Of a stretch of DNA of 64,000 bases, positions 37,539 through 46,071 are shown piece by piece. Within the stretch, counting starts at the first letter, position 1. Each line of letters begins with the position of its first letter. The notes below the pieces were generated by a model. It saw nothing but the letters and a program-made list of their open reading frames with translations. It was not told where the DNA came from and made no database searches. The DNA is from Bog-159 sp963843255 (lineage in GTDB: Bacteria > Acidobacteriota > Terriglobia > Bryobacterales > Bryobacteraceae): positions 1 through 64,000 of the forward strand of contig CAWJJQ010000012.1 of NCBI GenBank assembly GCA_963843255.1, given 5' to 3'. Made by a program: the position numbers and the translations under genes.

Positions 37539-38563
37539 GTATACCTGACCCGGGCCCGGTAATCGAGCTGATCGATGCTTTCCGGCGCTCCAAAACGATG
37601 TTTGCGGCGGTATCCCTGGGCGTTTTCGAGGCCTTGCACGAGGGTCCGGCGGATGCCTCCAATCTGGCCGCGCGGCTGGGCACTCAGGCCGAACCGCTGG
37701 CCCGTCTGCTGGAAGGATGCGCCGGCATGGGGCTGCTGCATTGCCAGGATGGAGCCTACACCAACCAGGCGGTGGCCGAAGCTTATCTTTGCGAGCAAAG
37801 CCCGCTTTCGCTTACCGGATACGTGCGCTACTCCGACGAAGCGTTATTCCCGATGTGGGCGCACCTGGAGGACGCTCTGCGGGAGGGCTCGCACCGCTGG
37901 ACCCAGACCTTCGGCTGGCATGGATCATTATTCGATCACTTCTACAAAACCCCGGAGCGCCAGCACAGCTTCTTGCGCGGCATGCACGGATTCGGGCAGT
38001 TGAGCTCGAGGGCGGTTGTCGCGGCTTTCGACCTATCGCGCTTTACACACCTGGTGGACCTGGGGGGCGCCACGGGGCACCTGGCGATCGCGGCTTGTGA
38101 GCGGTATCCGAGGCTGCGAGCCACGGTCTTGGATCTGCCATCGGTGATCGAGTTGGCCCGTGAGTACGTGGCGGCGTCACCGGCCCGGGAGCGCATCGAT
38201 CTGACTGCCGGAGACTTCTTCAGCGGTCCCCTGCCGGAAGGCGATTTGTATACGGTTGGCCGCATATTGCATGATTGGGCGGAGGATCGCATCGGGACGC
38301 TCTTATCCAAAGTTTACGCGGCTCTCCCAGGCGGAGGCGCGCTACTGATAGCGGAGAAGCTGTTGAACGAGGACCGGTCCGGGCCCACGGCCACGCATAT
38401 GCAATCTTTGAATATGCTGGTTTGCACAGAGGGGAAGGAACGCACTCTGAGCGAGTATGCCAAGCTGTTGCATCAACCCGGTTTTCGCGAAGTTGAAGGG
38501 CGGCGGACAGGCACGGTACTGGACGCGGTGCTGGCGACGAAGCCTGGGGGCGTATTTCGCTAA
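37535..38563 (+). CDS. SAM-dependent O-methyltransferase (ASMT-like)
   Basis: 342 residues. The N-terminal dimerisation winged helix (SKTMFAAVSLGVFEALHEGP, LARLLEGCAGMGLL) is followed by a class I methyltransferase domain with the SAM loop LVDLGGATGHLAIAA, VLDLPSVIELA, GDFFSGPLPEGDLY and the catalytic histidine in GRILHDWAEDR. Relatives methylate hydroxyl groups on small aromatic, carotenoid or polyketide compounds. No biosynthetic cluster is adjacent; coupling to thiL is not explained. Confidence 0.87.
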   Translation: MSIPDPGPVIELIDAFRRSKTMFAAVSLGVFEALHEGPADASNLAARLGTQAEPLARLLEGCAGMGLLHCQDGAYTNQAVAEAYLCEQSPLSLTGYVRYSDEALFPMWAHLEDALREGSHRWTQTFGWHGSLFDHFYKTPERQHSFLRGMHGFGQLSSRAVVAAFDLSRFTHLVDLGGATGHLAIAACERYPRLRATVLDLPSVIELAREYVAASPARERIDLTAGDFFSGPLPEGDLYTVGRILHDWAEDRIGTLLSKVYAALPGGGALLIAEKLLNEDRSGPTATHMQSLNMLVCTEGKERTLSEYAKLLHQPGFREVEGRRTGTVLDAVLATKPGGVFR

Positions 38564-38703
38564 AACTTCGCCATAGGGCAGTATGCGCGGTGCATTACCG
38601 GTAACCATCGTTCAACAAACGGCATCAGATTAAATATCTGGCTGCTGCAGCGGGCACTCCAAACCTTTGACCAGGACTATTGATCGACCAGGATTATTTG
38701 ATA

Positions 38704-39519
38704 ATGACGTTTTTTTTCAGTTATCCCAAGCCAGTCTCTTCGATCGGTTTGATTCTATTGTGCGTTTTGCTGATACCCACGGGGATGAGGGCTCAGGGAG
38801 ATTCCGGGTCGGCCAAGCCGGTTGATGCGGAGAATCAGCCCGCGGTATCACCGGCTCCCGCGACGCAGGCATCGCCGCCCGAGAAAGAAGACAAGCGGGT
38901 CTTCGGCGTGTTTCCGAATTACCGTACGACGGACGGCAACGTCCCATTCCAGCCAATCACGGAGAAGCAGAAATTTCTGATCGGCTTGAAAGATTCGTTC
39001 GATTGGCCCGTTTATCCGGTGGGTGGGGCGTTTGCCGCCCTGTACCAGCTCGAAGACCAGACTCCGTCATTTGGACAAGGCATGAAAGGATACGCGAGGC
39101 GCTACGGAACCGCCTTAGGCGACCAGATCATCGGCAACATGATGACGGAAAGCATTTACCCAACGCTGTTCCACGAAGATCCACGCTATTTCCGGATCGG
39201 CAAGAGGGGTGGCAGCGTGAAGCATCGCATAGCGTATGCTGCATCGAGAATTTTCGTGACGCGCACGGACAGCGGCGGGCACCGGTTCAATTTCTCCGAA
39301 TGGGTCGGCAATGCCTCGGCGGTGGCCGTATCGAATGCGTATTATCCGGACACGCGGACGGCGGGGGATAACATCGAGCGGTTGGGCATCGCGTGCGCCA
39401 CGGATGCTTTCTCGCAGGTGATGAAGGAATTCTGGCCAGATGTGAAGCACGCTTTGTTCCACCGGCACGAGGCGGAGAATGAGCCGCTTTTGAGCGCGCA
39501 GCCGGGCACCTCACATTAA
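38704..39519 (+). CDS. Secreted or membrane-linked protein, unknown function
   Basis: About 271 residues from MTFFFSYPKPVSS; a longer start at 38680 is possible. A hydrophobic segment (IGLILLCVLLIPTGMRAQ) acts as signal peptide, then a Pro/Ala-rich linker and a domain with FGVFPNYRTTDG, KFLIGLKDSFDWPVYPVG, MTESIYPTLFHEDPRYFR and FNFSEWVGNASAVAVSNAYYP. Proteins with this N-Y-R-T start are common in Acidobacteria, with no known function. Its last 4 bp overlap the convergent DUF1990 gene. Confidence 0.65.
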   Translation: MTFFFSYPKPVSSIGLILLCVLLIPTGMRAQGDSGSAKPVDAENQPAVSPAPATQASPPEKEDKRVFGVFPNYRTTDGNVPFQPITEKQKFLIGLKDSFDWPVYPVGGAFAALYQLEDQTPSFGQGMKGYARRYGTALGDQIIGNMMTESIYPTLFHEDPRYFRIGKRGGSVKHRIAYAASRIFVTRTDSGGHRFNFSEWVGNASAVAVSNAYYPDTRTAGDNIERLGIACATDAFSQVMKEFWPDVKHALFHRHEAENEPLLSAQPGTSH

Positions 39520-40109
39520 CCCGAGCCTGCGGTGGCACGCAGTACGGCCTGCAACGAATCGCGGGCGAAGCGTTTTTGCAACTTTCTGGCCAACGGCGAA
39601 GCGGCGCGTGCCAATCCGCGCGGCCGGGAGAACGCCTGGATGTTATACCAGACGCTTTGATCCTCCGGCCGCATGTCCACCGTGAATCGTTCTTCACCGC
39701 GTTCCGCGTGCGCGGGCAAAGTGCCGTAAGCGAACCCATATTCGGAATGCGGGCCTCGTTCGTCCACCACATACACGATGCGGCAGACATGCAGCGACCA
39801 GAATCCGTAGTGTCTGACCAGTAGGGCAACAGTAGAGCCGGTGCGAATGGGAGGATTGGGCGGATAAAGAGTCGTCCAGCCGGTGTCGAACATTTTCCAC
39901 TGTTCGAGAGCGGCGACGGCGCGCGCAAATGCCGCGGCGCCATGGCCGAGGCGGATGCGATGCAGGCCGCAGGTGTAACCGGCGGGCGTTGGCCCCCGGG
40001 TGGCGCCTTGCTCCGCGTACGAGAATGGCGCAGTCTGCTGCGAGTCAAGAAACGACTGAATGCGGACATGCGACGGTCTGGCCAGCGAAAAACGATCAAT
40101 CATCCGCAT
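39516..40109 (-). CDS. DUF1990 (UPF0548) protein
   Basis: 197 residues. Signature parts are PFSYAEQGATRG, GYTCGLHRIRLGHG, FDTGWTTLYPPNPPI and ERGEERFTVDMRPEDQSVWY. The family is cytosolic with a compact beta-rich fold and no proven activity; some members adjoin lipid or stress genes. Divergent from truB, with the two starts about 30 bp apart. Confidence 0.8.
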   Translation of the reverse strand: MRMIDRFSLARPSHVRIQSFLDSQQTAPFSYAEQGATRGPTPAGYTCGLHRIRLGHGAAAFARAVAALEQWKMFDTGWTTLYPPNPPIRTGSTVALLVRHYGFWSLHVCRIVYVVDERGPHSEYGFAYGTLPAHAERGEERFTVDMRPEDQSVWYNIQAFSRPRGLARAASPLARKLQKRFARDSLQAVLRATAGSG

Positions 40110-40139
40110 GGGCCTTGTGCTGCATGGGAGAATCTTAGC

Positions 40140-41021
40140 GTGGATGGAGTGATCGTAGTGGACAAGGAGGCAGGTTGGACCTCACACGACGTTGTGAGCA
40201 AGATGCGCCGCATCGCCAACACCAAAAAGATCGGACACCTGGGGACGCTGGATCCCATTGCCACGGGAGTCCTGCCGCTGGTGATCGGGCGCGCCACGCG
40301 CCTGGCGCAATTCTATACGCGCAGCGACAAGATTTATGAAGCGGTGATCCGCTTCGGATTCGCGACCGACACGTACGACCGCAGCGGGACGCCTTCGTCG
40401 CCGCAAACGGAGCCGTGTATCGCCGCCGAAGATCTGGAACGCCGGCTCGACAATTTTCGCGGCGAGATCATGCAATCACCGCCGCCGGTATCGGCCAAAA
40501 AGGTGGAAGGCAAACGCGCGTACGAGTTAGCGCGTCGGAATGTGCCGGTGGATCTGGCGGCCGTGCCGGTACGCATCCACGAACTGACGCTTCTCGAGAT
40601 CCACGGCGCGAAAGCACGGGTACGCGCGCGCTGCTCCGGGGGAACCTACATGCGATCGATCGCGCACGACCTGGGGCAGGCATTGGGATGCGGCGCGCAC
40701 CTCGACGAGTTGAGGCGGCTGTTATCGGCGGAGTTCACGATCGAGCAGGCGCACACCATTCCGCAACTGCAAGCGCTGGCGGACGCCAACCGGCTGGGAG
40801 AGATTCTGATTCCGGCTAGCCGTCTGCTGCCTGAGTTTCCCAGCGTTTTCGTGGAATCGTTGAGCGCCGGGCATATCCGGCAGGGGCGCAATTTTCCGGT
40901 ATCCCCTTTCCGCGTACAGCAGGGCACACGTTATGTCAAAGCGGTCTCGAACGAAGGCGATCTGATCGCGATCGGGGAAGCCGTGTTGCCGAATCTGTAC
41001 CATCCGGCGGTCGTTCTTTAA
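40140..41021 (+). CDS. truB: tRNA pseudouridine-55 synthase
   Basis: 293 residues from GTG 40140, with GGGAG 9 bases upstream; the longer frame runs antisense to DUF1990 and is rejected. The catalytic aspartate lies in HLGTLDPIATGVLP, and other motifs are KEAGWTSHDVV, QSPPPVSAKKVEGKRAYELAR and CSGGTYMRSIAHDLG. It makes pseudouridine 55 in the T loop of tRNAs. It normally sits near infB/rbfA/rpsO, but those genes are not here, so this copy is separated from the usual cluster. Confidence 0.93.
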   Translation: MDGVIVVDKEAGWTSHDVVSKMRRIANTKKIGHLGTLDPIATGVLPLVIGRATRLAQFYTRSDKIYEAVIRFGFATDTYDRSGTPSSPQTEPCIAAEDLERRLDNFRGEIMQSPPPVSAKKVEGKRAYELARRNVPVDLAAVPVRIHELTLLEIHGAKARVRARCSGGTYMRSIAHDLGQALGCGAHLDELRRLLSAEFTIEQAHTIPQLQALADANRLGEILIPASRLLPEFPSVFVESLSAGHIRQGRNFPVSPFRVQQGTRYVKAVSNEGDLIAIGEAVLPNLYHPAVVL

Positions 41022-41030
41022 CGTGTGAAG

Positions 41031-41047
41031 CGGGCTACAAAAGCCCG
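41031..41047 (+). terminator. Weak hairpin after truB
   Basis: CGGGCT (41031-41036) and AGCCCG (41042-41047) with a 5-nt loop, without a T run. It might contribute to termination. Confidence 0.3.
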
Positions 41048-41163
41048 ATGAGAGTATCGCGCAGTCGAACCCACTACCCATTTTGTTAATGTTCGGCGAA
41101 GCGGCCCCGGCTTTCGGTAAAATTACATACGCGTGTGTGGCTGATACCGCGCGGGAGCGAGTA

Positions 41164-41880
41164 ATGCTGGAAGCCTGTGCCTTGAGCGACAAAGGCTGCG
41201 TCAGGACGAACAACGAAGATTATTCACTGATTGACCCCGAAATGGGACTGTACGTGCTGGCCGACGGCATGGGCGGCGCCCAAGCCGGGGAGCGGGCTTC
41301 GCGGCTAGCTGTAGAAACCGTTTCCGCGAGTATTTTGACGGCTGCCAGCCGGGATTCCCAAGCATTGCTGGTAGCGGTGGAAGAAGCCAACCGGCGCGTG
41401 TTGGATGCGGCCGGGGGCGATCCATCGCTGGAAGGTATGGGCACTACGCTGGTCGTCGCGTTGGAGGTAGGGGACGAACTGCTGATCGCCAGTGTGGGCG
41501 ATAGCCGCGCCTACCTGCTGGACCAAAACGGATTGCGCGCGATCACCCAAGACCAGAGCTGGGTCAACGAAGTGGGCCGGCCGCTGGGTCTGAATGAAGA
41601 CGTACTGCGCACACATCCGATGCGGCATGTCTTGACCATGGCGATCGGGGCGGGCGCGGCCTTGGAGATCAACTATTATCACGGCATCCGGCTGCAGCGC
41701 GGCGATATCGTGCTGATGTGCAGCGACGGGCTGCATGGCGTGGTCGAGGAAGCGCGGATAACGGCCATCCTGCGCGAGCCGGTCCAACCGCTGGACCTGA
41801 AGTGCCGCGGGCTGATCGATGCCGCACGCGAGGCAGGCGGGCCGGATAACATCACGGCGGTATTGCTGCGCGCCGCGTAG
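41164..41880 (+). CDS. PP2C-type Ser/Thr protein phosphatase (Stp1-like)
   Basis: 238 residues from ATG 41164. The PP2C motifs are all present: RTNNEDYSL, LADGMGGAQAGE, GTTLVVAL, ASVGDSRAYLL, ITQDQSWV, VLMCSDGLHGVV and GGPDNITAVLL. It is a soluble, single-domain cytoplasmic enzyme, unlike the membrane PP2C at 29852. It likely reverses Hanks-kinase phosphorylation, for which a kinase is encoded about 8 kb upstream. GGGAGCGA precedes the start. Confidence 0.92.
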   Translation: MLEACALSDKGCVRTNNEDYSLIDPEMGLYVLADGMGGAQAGERASRLAVETVSASILTAASRDSQALLVAVEEANRRVLDAAGGDPSLEGMGTTLVVALEVGDELLIASVGDSRAYLLDQNGLRAITQDQSWVNEVGRPLGLNEDVLRTHPMRHVLTMAIGAGAALEINYYHGIRLQRGDIVLMCSDGLHGVVEEARITAILREPVQPLDLKCRGLIDAAREAGGPDNITAVLLRAA

Positions 41881-41929
41881 GACCGGCCAAGCCCGATCCG
41901 GCGCAGCGCCCCGCCGGACGGGTTCTTAT

Positions 41930-42580
41930 ATGAAAGCATTCTTCGCAAGGGCGCTGGTCCTGGTGTTTCCTTGCGTGGCGATGGCTCAAATCGCCGTCCT
42001 GGAAATCAAGGTTTTGGAAGGCGAAGGGGCCGTGCATCCGCCGGGCGCGCATGTGGCGCGCCCGCTCAGCGTACTGATAACGGACGATAGCGGGCGGCCG
42101 GTCGCGGGAGCTGCGGTCAGCTTTCAGCTTCCTCCAGAAGGCGCTAGCGGCATTTTTTCGAACGGGCTCCGCACAGACCTGGTATTGACCGACTCCGTAG
42201 GACGAGCCACTCTTCATTCGATGCAGCTGAACCGTACGGGCGGGCAGTTTCGCATCCGGATTACGGCGGTGAAGGAACAGGCGCGGGCAGGCGCGGTCTC
42301 CCTGCAATTCATCGCCGAGAATAAACCGGGTGCGCCGGCCAACACGGCTGTCGGACCCACCGGGACAACGCCGGCCACCGCCAAATCAGGCGAGATTACT
42401 CCAACCACGACGAAGATGAGCTCCGGACACCACAAGAAGTTGATGGTGCTGGCGGCTATTGCGGTCGCGGGCGGGGCCGCCTTTCTGGGCGCTAGCCGCG
42501 CGTCCGGCGCACATGGCTCGTCGCCGTCGAGTGCCACGGTTAGCATCGGCACGCCGGGGATCACGGTAGGTCACCCATGA
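41930..42580 (+). CDS. Secreted Ig-like (Big_1-type) protein with C-terminal helix
   Basis: 216 residues with a signal peptide (KAFFARALVLVFPCVAMAQ). The body contains a bacterial Ig-like invasin-type repeat: PLSVLITDDSGRPVAGAAVSF, TDSVGRATLHSM. A Thr/Ala/Pro linker leads to a hydrophobic helix (KKLMVLAAIAVAGGAAFLG), so it may be anchored. Its last 4 bp (ATGA) overlap the next gene, so the two surface proteins are coupled. Confidence 0.72.
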   Translation: MKAFFARALVLVFPCVAMAQIAVLEIKVLEGEGAVHPPGAHVARPLSVLITDDSGRPVAGAAVSFQLPPEGASGIFSNGLRTDLVLTDSVGRATLHSMQLNRTGGQFRIRITAVKEQARAGAVSLQFIAENKPGAPANTAVGPTGTTPATAKSGEITPTTTKMSSGHHKKLMVLAAIAVAGGAAFLGASRASGAHGSSPSSATVSIGTPGITVGHP

Positions 42581-44028
42581 AGAAGACGGCGGCGGTATGG
42601 GTGGTGCTGGCGTGTGCCTGGTGCGCTTCCGCCCAGGTGACGCTTTCGATCGTGCGGAATGGCGCGGCTACCCCGGCGGGGGCCGTTTACGATTTCGGTC
42701 CAGTGGCCGTGGGCAATGTGGTTGACGCGGTGTTTCGTCTGACCAATACGGGCGGCCAGCAGATTTACCTGACCAATCTGTCGCTAGCAGGGCCCGGATT
42801 CGCAGTCTCCTGCCTGCTGTCTCCCGATTTGTGTGGGACGGCGCCGCTGCAACAACTCCCCAAGCTAATTGGCCCGGCGGGCACGCTTGATTTCACCGTT
42901 CAGTTCCAGCCTGTGCAGGTGGCCAAGTCGTCCAGTGCGAACATGACCATCGATGCGGGCAACACGATTCCCATCATTTTGACTGGCGAGATCGTGCCGG
43001 GACTGGTAGTGCTGCTGAATAACCAGGCGCTGGCCGGCGGCCAAGCCGTGAGCTTTGGAAGCGTGCAGGCCGGCTCCAGCCAGACGCTTAAGCTGATGCT
43101 GTCCAATCCCGCCACTAATCCGCCGCTGGCGGTGCCCGCGATTCCCCAACCTCCGGGCAAAGACTTTACTCTTGCGGGTGGCGCACTCACCGCACCCACG
43201 GTGGCGCCGGGTGCATCCGCGGAACTGGATGTCACCTTCGCACCCAGTGCCACTGGCCCGCGCCAGGGAACACTGACGATCGGCCTGCTGACCTATCCGC
43301 TAGAAGGAACGGGAACGGCGCCGCCTCCGCCGGTCTTCCCGGCAGTATCTGTCCAACTGAGTCCAGCCGCGACGGGCAGCGCGCAGCAGGCCACGCTTGC
43401 GGTCAAGCTGGCTTCGGCCGCCGCCACCGCGGGCTCAGGGACGGTCACGCTGGCGTTCCAGCCGGCGGTGTCCAGCGTGGCCGACGATCCTTCGGTGGTC
43501 TTCGCGGATGGCACGCGCACGGCGGCATTCACCGTGGCAAAGGGCGCGTCCGCCGGGCAGTTCGCGGGGACAGCGACGGTTTCCTTCTCCACCGGCACCA
43601 CGGCAGGCACGCTGGCTTTCAGTGTGACGCTGGGAAGCCAGGCGGTCGAAACCAAACTGGTGATTCCGGCGGCCGTGACCGGTATCGATGCGGCGGTGGC
43701 CGCGCGCAATGTGGCCTGTGTGCCGTCGGAGGTTTACTGTACGACCGCCAACGTGCAACTGCAGATCAACGGCTGGGACAACACGCGCAGCATGTCGGAG
43801 GTGGTGTTCACTTTCTTCAATGCAGCGGGCAATCCGATTTCACCAGGGAACATTCCGGTCAACGCGGGCAATGCGTTTGCACAATACTTTGCGGGCTCGG
43901 ACCTGGGCGGGGTGTTTGGATTGTCGGCGTTATTTCCGGTAAACGGGGATGCCGATATGGTGGTGGCGGCGCAGGTCCAGATGACGAATTCCGCGGGAAC
44001 CGCGCAGAGCGCGCGCATCACCTTCTGA
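42577..44028 (+). CDS. Secreted choice-of-anchor D (ASPM-SPD-2-Hydin-like) protein
   Basis: 483 residues with a signal peptide (VWVVLACAWCASAQ). Two ASH-like beta-sandwiches: YDFGPVAVGNVVDAVFRLTN with TGGQQIYLTNLSL, and VSFGSVQAGSSQTLKLMLSN with FTLAGGALTAPTVAPGASAE. A later beta-rich region follows, with Cys pair VACVPSEVYC. Such proteins are surface-exposed and presumed structural or adhesive. No anchor motif is seen. Confidence 0.75.
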   Translation: MKKTAAVWVVLACAWCASAQVTLSIVRNGAATPAGAVYDFGPVAVGNVVDAVFRLTNTGGQQIYLTNLSLAGPGFAVSCLLSPDLCGTAPLQQLPKLIGPAGTLDFTVQFQPVQVAKSSSANMTIDAGNTIPIILTGEIVPGLVVLLNNQALAGGQAVSFGSVQAGSSQTLKLMLSNPATNPPLAVPAIPQPPGKDFTLAGGALTAPTVAPGASAELDVTFAPSATGPRQGTLTIGLLTYPLEGTGTAPPPPVFPAVSVQLSPAATGSAQQATLAVKLASAAATAGSGTVTLAFQPAVSSVADDPSVVFADGTRTAAFTVAKGASAGQFAGTATVSFSTGTTAGTLAFSVTLGSQAVETKLVIPAAVTGIDAAVAARNVACVPSEVYCTTANVQLQINGWDNTRSMSEVVFTFFNAAGNPISPGNIPVNAGNAFAQYFAGSDLGGVFGLSALFPVNGDADMVVAAQVQMTNSAGTAQSARITF

Positions 44029-44047
44029 GCACCAGAAATTAAGAGCG

Positions 44048-44087
44048 GGGCTTAGAGCCCCTCGCAGGCGTAGGCGCCTGCCTCACC
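44048..44087 (+). repeat. Dispersed palindromic repeat, copy B
   Basis: About 40 bp, beginning GGGCTTAGAGCCC and ending GCAGGCGTAGGCGCCTGCC with a TCACC tail. Both hairpins of copies A and C are kept, with small indels in the loops. It lies directly upstream of the cecR-type promoter. Confidence 0.55.
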
Positions 44088-44093
44088 TTTCTA

Positions 44094-44122
44094 TTGCAAT
44101 TTTAAAACAGTTGTTTTAAAAT
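44094..44122 (+). promoter_or_regulatory. Efflux operon promoter with a perfect 24-bp operator palindrome
   Basis: TTGCAA (44094-44099), 17 bp, then TAAAAT (44117-44122) form a sigma70-type promoter. The palindrome ATTTTAAAACA - GT - TGTTTTAAAAT spans 44099-44122, covering spacer and -10. A further half-site TGTTGTTTTAGAA follows. The start codon is 13 bp downstream and no ribosome site is seen. It is the obvious autoregulatory site for the TetR-type gene. Confidence 0.75.
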
Positions 44123-44134
44123 GTTGTTTTAGAA

Positions 44135-44842
44135 ATGCCCGACCGTCACAACCGCCCTCCCGTCCCGCTGCGCGACGATACACATGCCCGGCTGCTTGAA
44201 ACCGCAGGCCACGTTTTCGCCGAGACCGGCTTCCAGGCTGCCAAGATCCGCGACATCTGCGAACGCGCCGGGGTGAACCTGGCCGCGGTGAATTATCACT
44301 TCGGCGACAAGCTGGGTCTTTACAACGAAGTGCTGCGCTACGCCGCTTGTGCGGCGGGAGACCCGGCGCATTTCCCGCCGGTAGCGGCAAACGGAACGCC
44401 CGAAGCCAAGCTGCGATCGTTCGCATACGGGCTCCTGCAGCACATTTATGGGGCAGACCGGCCGGCATGGCCGGTCCGGCTGATGACCCACGAATTGGCC
44501 CAGCCCACGGCGGCGTTTGACGGCGTGGTGGATCAGATCATCCGCCCGCGGCAGGATGCCATTCGCGCGCTGGTGGGCAGCATCATCGGGCGCCCGGCGG
44601 ATGATCGCGTGACGCGATTGTGCGCGCAGAGCATTGTCGGGCAGGTGATCATCTACGCGCACGGCCGCGAGGTTTTGAAAAGGCTGTGGCCGGACCTAAA
44701 GTTCACACCCGAAACTTTGAACGAAATCGCCGATCACATCGCAGCCTTCTCCTGGGCCGCTTTGAAGACTTACGCGCGGCGCAACCGCACACACCACGCA
44801 GCAGCCGGAAATGGCCGGCCGGGAAAGAGAGCCGCAAAATGA
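44135..44842 (+). CDS. TetR-family regulator, CecR-like
   Basis: 235 residues. The HTH is in LLETAGHVFAETGFQAAKIR through CERAGVNLAAVNYHFGDKLG. The C-terminal ligand domain (PVRLMTHELAQPT, QSIVGQVIIYAHGREVL) resembles the DUF1956 domain of CecR (YbiH), which controls ybhG-ybhFSR in enterobacteria. It is the first gene of a matching operon here and overlaps the next gene by 4 bp. A perfect palindrome over its promoter suggests autorepression relieved by an exporter substrate. Confidence 0.9.
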   Translation: MPDRHNRPPVPLRDDTHARLLETAGHVFAETGFQAAKIRDICERAGVNLAAVNYHFGDKLGLYNEVLRYAACAAGDPAHFPPVAANGTPEAKLRSFAYGLLQHIYGADRPAWPVRLMTHELAQPTAAFDGVVDQIIRPRQDAIRALVGSIIGRPADDRVTRLCAQSIVGQVIIYAHGREVLKRLWPDLKFTPETLNEIADHIAAFSWAALKTYARRNRTHHAAAGNGRPGKRAAK

Positions 44843-46071
44843 AATCTTCAATGTCCAAAGAACAGAGCCGCTTCGAGGCCGAGGCGGGCCGCGCCCGAGG
44901 CGTGATTATTCTAATCGTGCTTCTGCTGGCGGTGGCCTCGGTAACCGTGTGGCGAGTGGTGCTGGCCAAGCCGCGCGGCCCCGAGGGCGTCATCACGCTC
45001 AGTGGACGGATCGAAGGCGACGATTCAGCGGTGTCGGGCAAAGCCACCGGCCGACTGCTGGAAGTGAAGGTACGGGAAGGCGATGTGGTCAAGGCCGGCG
45101 ACGTGATCGCGGTGCTGGACGATCAGCAGATGCGCGCGCGCGTGGAGCAGGCACAGGCTTCACTGGCGCAAACCGAGGCAAAGCTGGAATGGGCGCGCAG
45201 GCAGATCCAGGTATTGGAGGATCAACTGCGGCAGACGGAGGCTGAAACCGGCCAATCCAAAGTGGATGCGAACGGCCGCGTGGCGCAGGCGCAGGGCGAC
45301 TTGGCGGCGGCCGAGGCCGACCTGGCGCAACAGGAGGCCGCGTACAAGCTGGCTTTGTTCGATAAGGATGCGTACAGCCGGTTGGCGAAGACCGGCGCGG
45401 TATCCGAACGGCAGGGCAAGCAGGCGGAGACCACGGCCGACACACAGTCGGCACTGGTGGCATCCGCCAAGCGGCGCGTGGAAGCCGCACGTGGCGCTCT
45501 TACGGCCGCGCAGGCAACCTTGTCGAATCCGGACATACGCGCGCTGCAGGCCGCCACTTTGCGCCGGCAGATCGCGCAGCAGGAATCGGACATCGCCAGT
45601 TCCGCCGCCGATGAGCAGCGGGCGCGTGGAGCACTCGCCGAAGCGCGCGCCAATAGCGGGGATCTTACGGTGACGGCGCCCTTCGACGGCACGGTGGTCA
45701 CGCGGGCGGCGGAACCGGGCGAAGTGCTGACCGCAGGCACCCCCATCATCACGCTGCTCGATTTACATAAGGTTTATCTGCGCGGCTACATTCCGGAAGG
45801 GCAGATTGGGCACGTGAAGGTGGGCCAGGCGGCGCGCGTTTATCTGGATTCCAATACTAAGCAACCGCTCGACGCATACGTGTTGCGGATCGATCCGCAA
45901 GCCACTTTCACACCCGAAAACACATACTTCCGGGACGATCGCGTGAAGCAGGTAGTGGGGGTCAAGCTGGGATTGAAGGCCGGCTTCGGTTATGCCAAAC
46001 CGGGTATGCCCGCGGATGGCGAAGTCCTGGTTTCGGGCGACACCTGGCCGGCGGAAAGCCCGCGCAAATGA
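44839..46071 (+). CDS. HlyD/YbhG-type membrane fusion protein
   Basis: 410 residues. One N-terminal membrane helix (about 22-40), a biotinyl-lipoyl-like hairpin (ATGRLLEVKVREGDVVKAGD), a long Ala/Gln-rich coiled coil (about 105-270), then the returning lipoyl half (VTAPFDGTVVTRAAEPGEVL) and a beta-barrel (VYLRGYIPEGQIGHVKVG). It bridges the inner-membrane ABC exporter with the TolC channel encoded in the same operon. The stop overlaps the ATPase start by 4 bp. Confidence 0.92.
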   Translation: MKSSMSKEQSRFEAEAGRARGVIILIVLLLAVASVTVWRVVLAKPRGPEGVITLSGRIEGDDSAVSGKATGRLLEVKVREGDVVKAGDVIAVLDDQQMRARVEQAQASLAQTEAKLEWARRQIQVLEDQLRQTEAETGQSKVDANGRVAQAQGDLAAAEADLAQQEAAYKLALFDKDAYSRLAKTGAVSERQGKQAETTADTQSALVASAKRRVEAARGALTAAQATLSNPDIRALQAATLRRQIAQQESDIASSAADEQRARGALAEARANSGDLTVTAPFDGTVVTRAAEPGEVLTAGTPIITLLDLHKVYLRGYIPEGQIGHVKVGQAARVYLDSNTKQPLDAYVLRIDPQATFTPENTYFRDDRVKQVVGVKLGLKAGFGYAKPGMPADGEVLVSGDTWPAESPRK

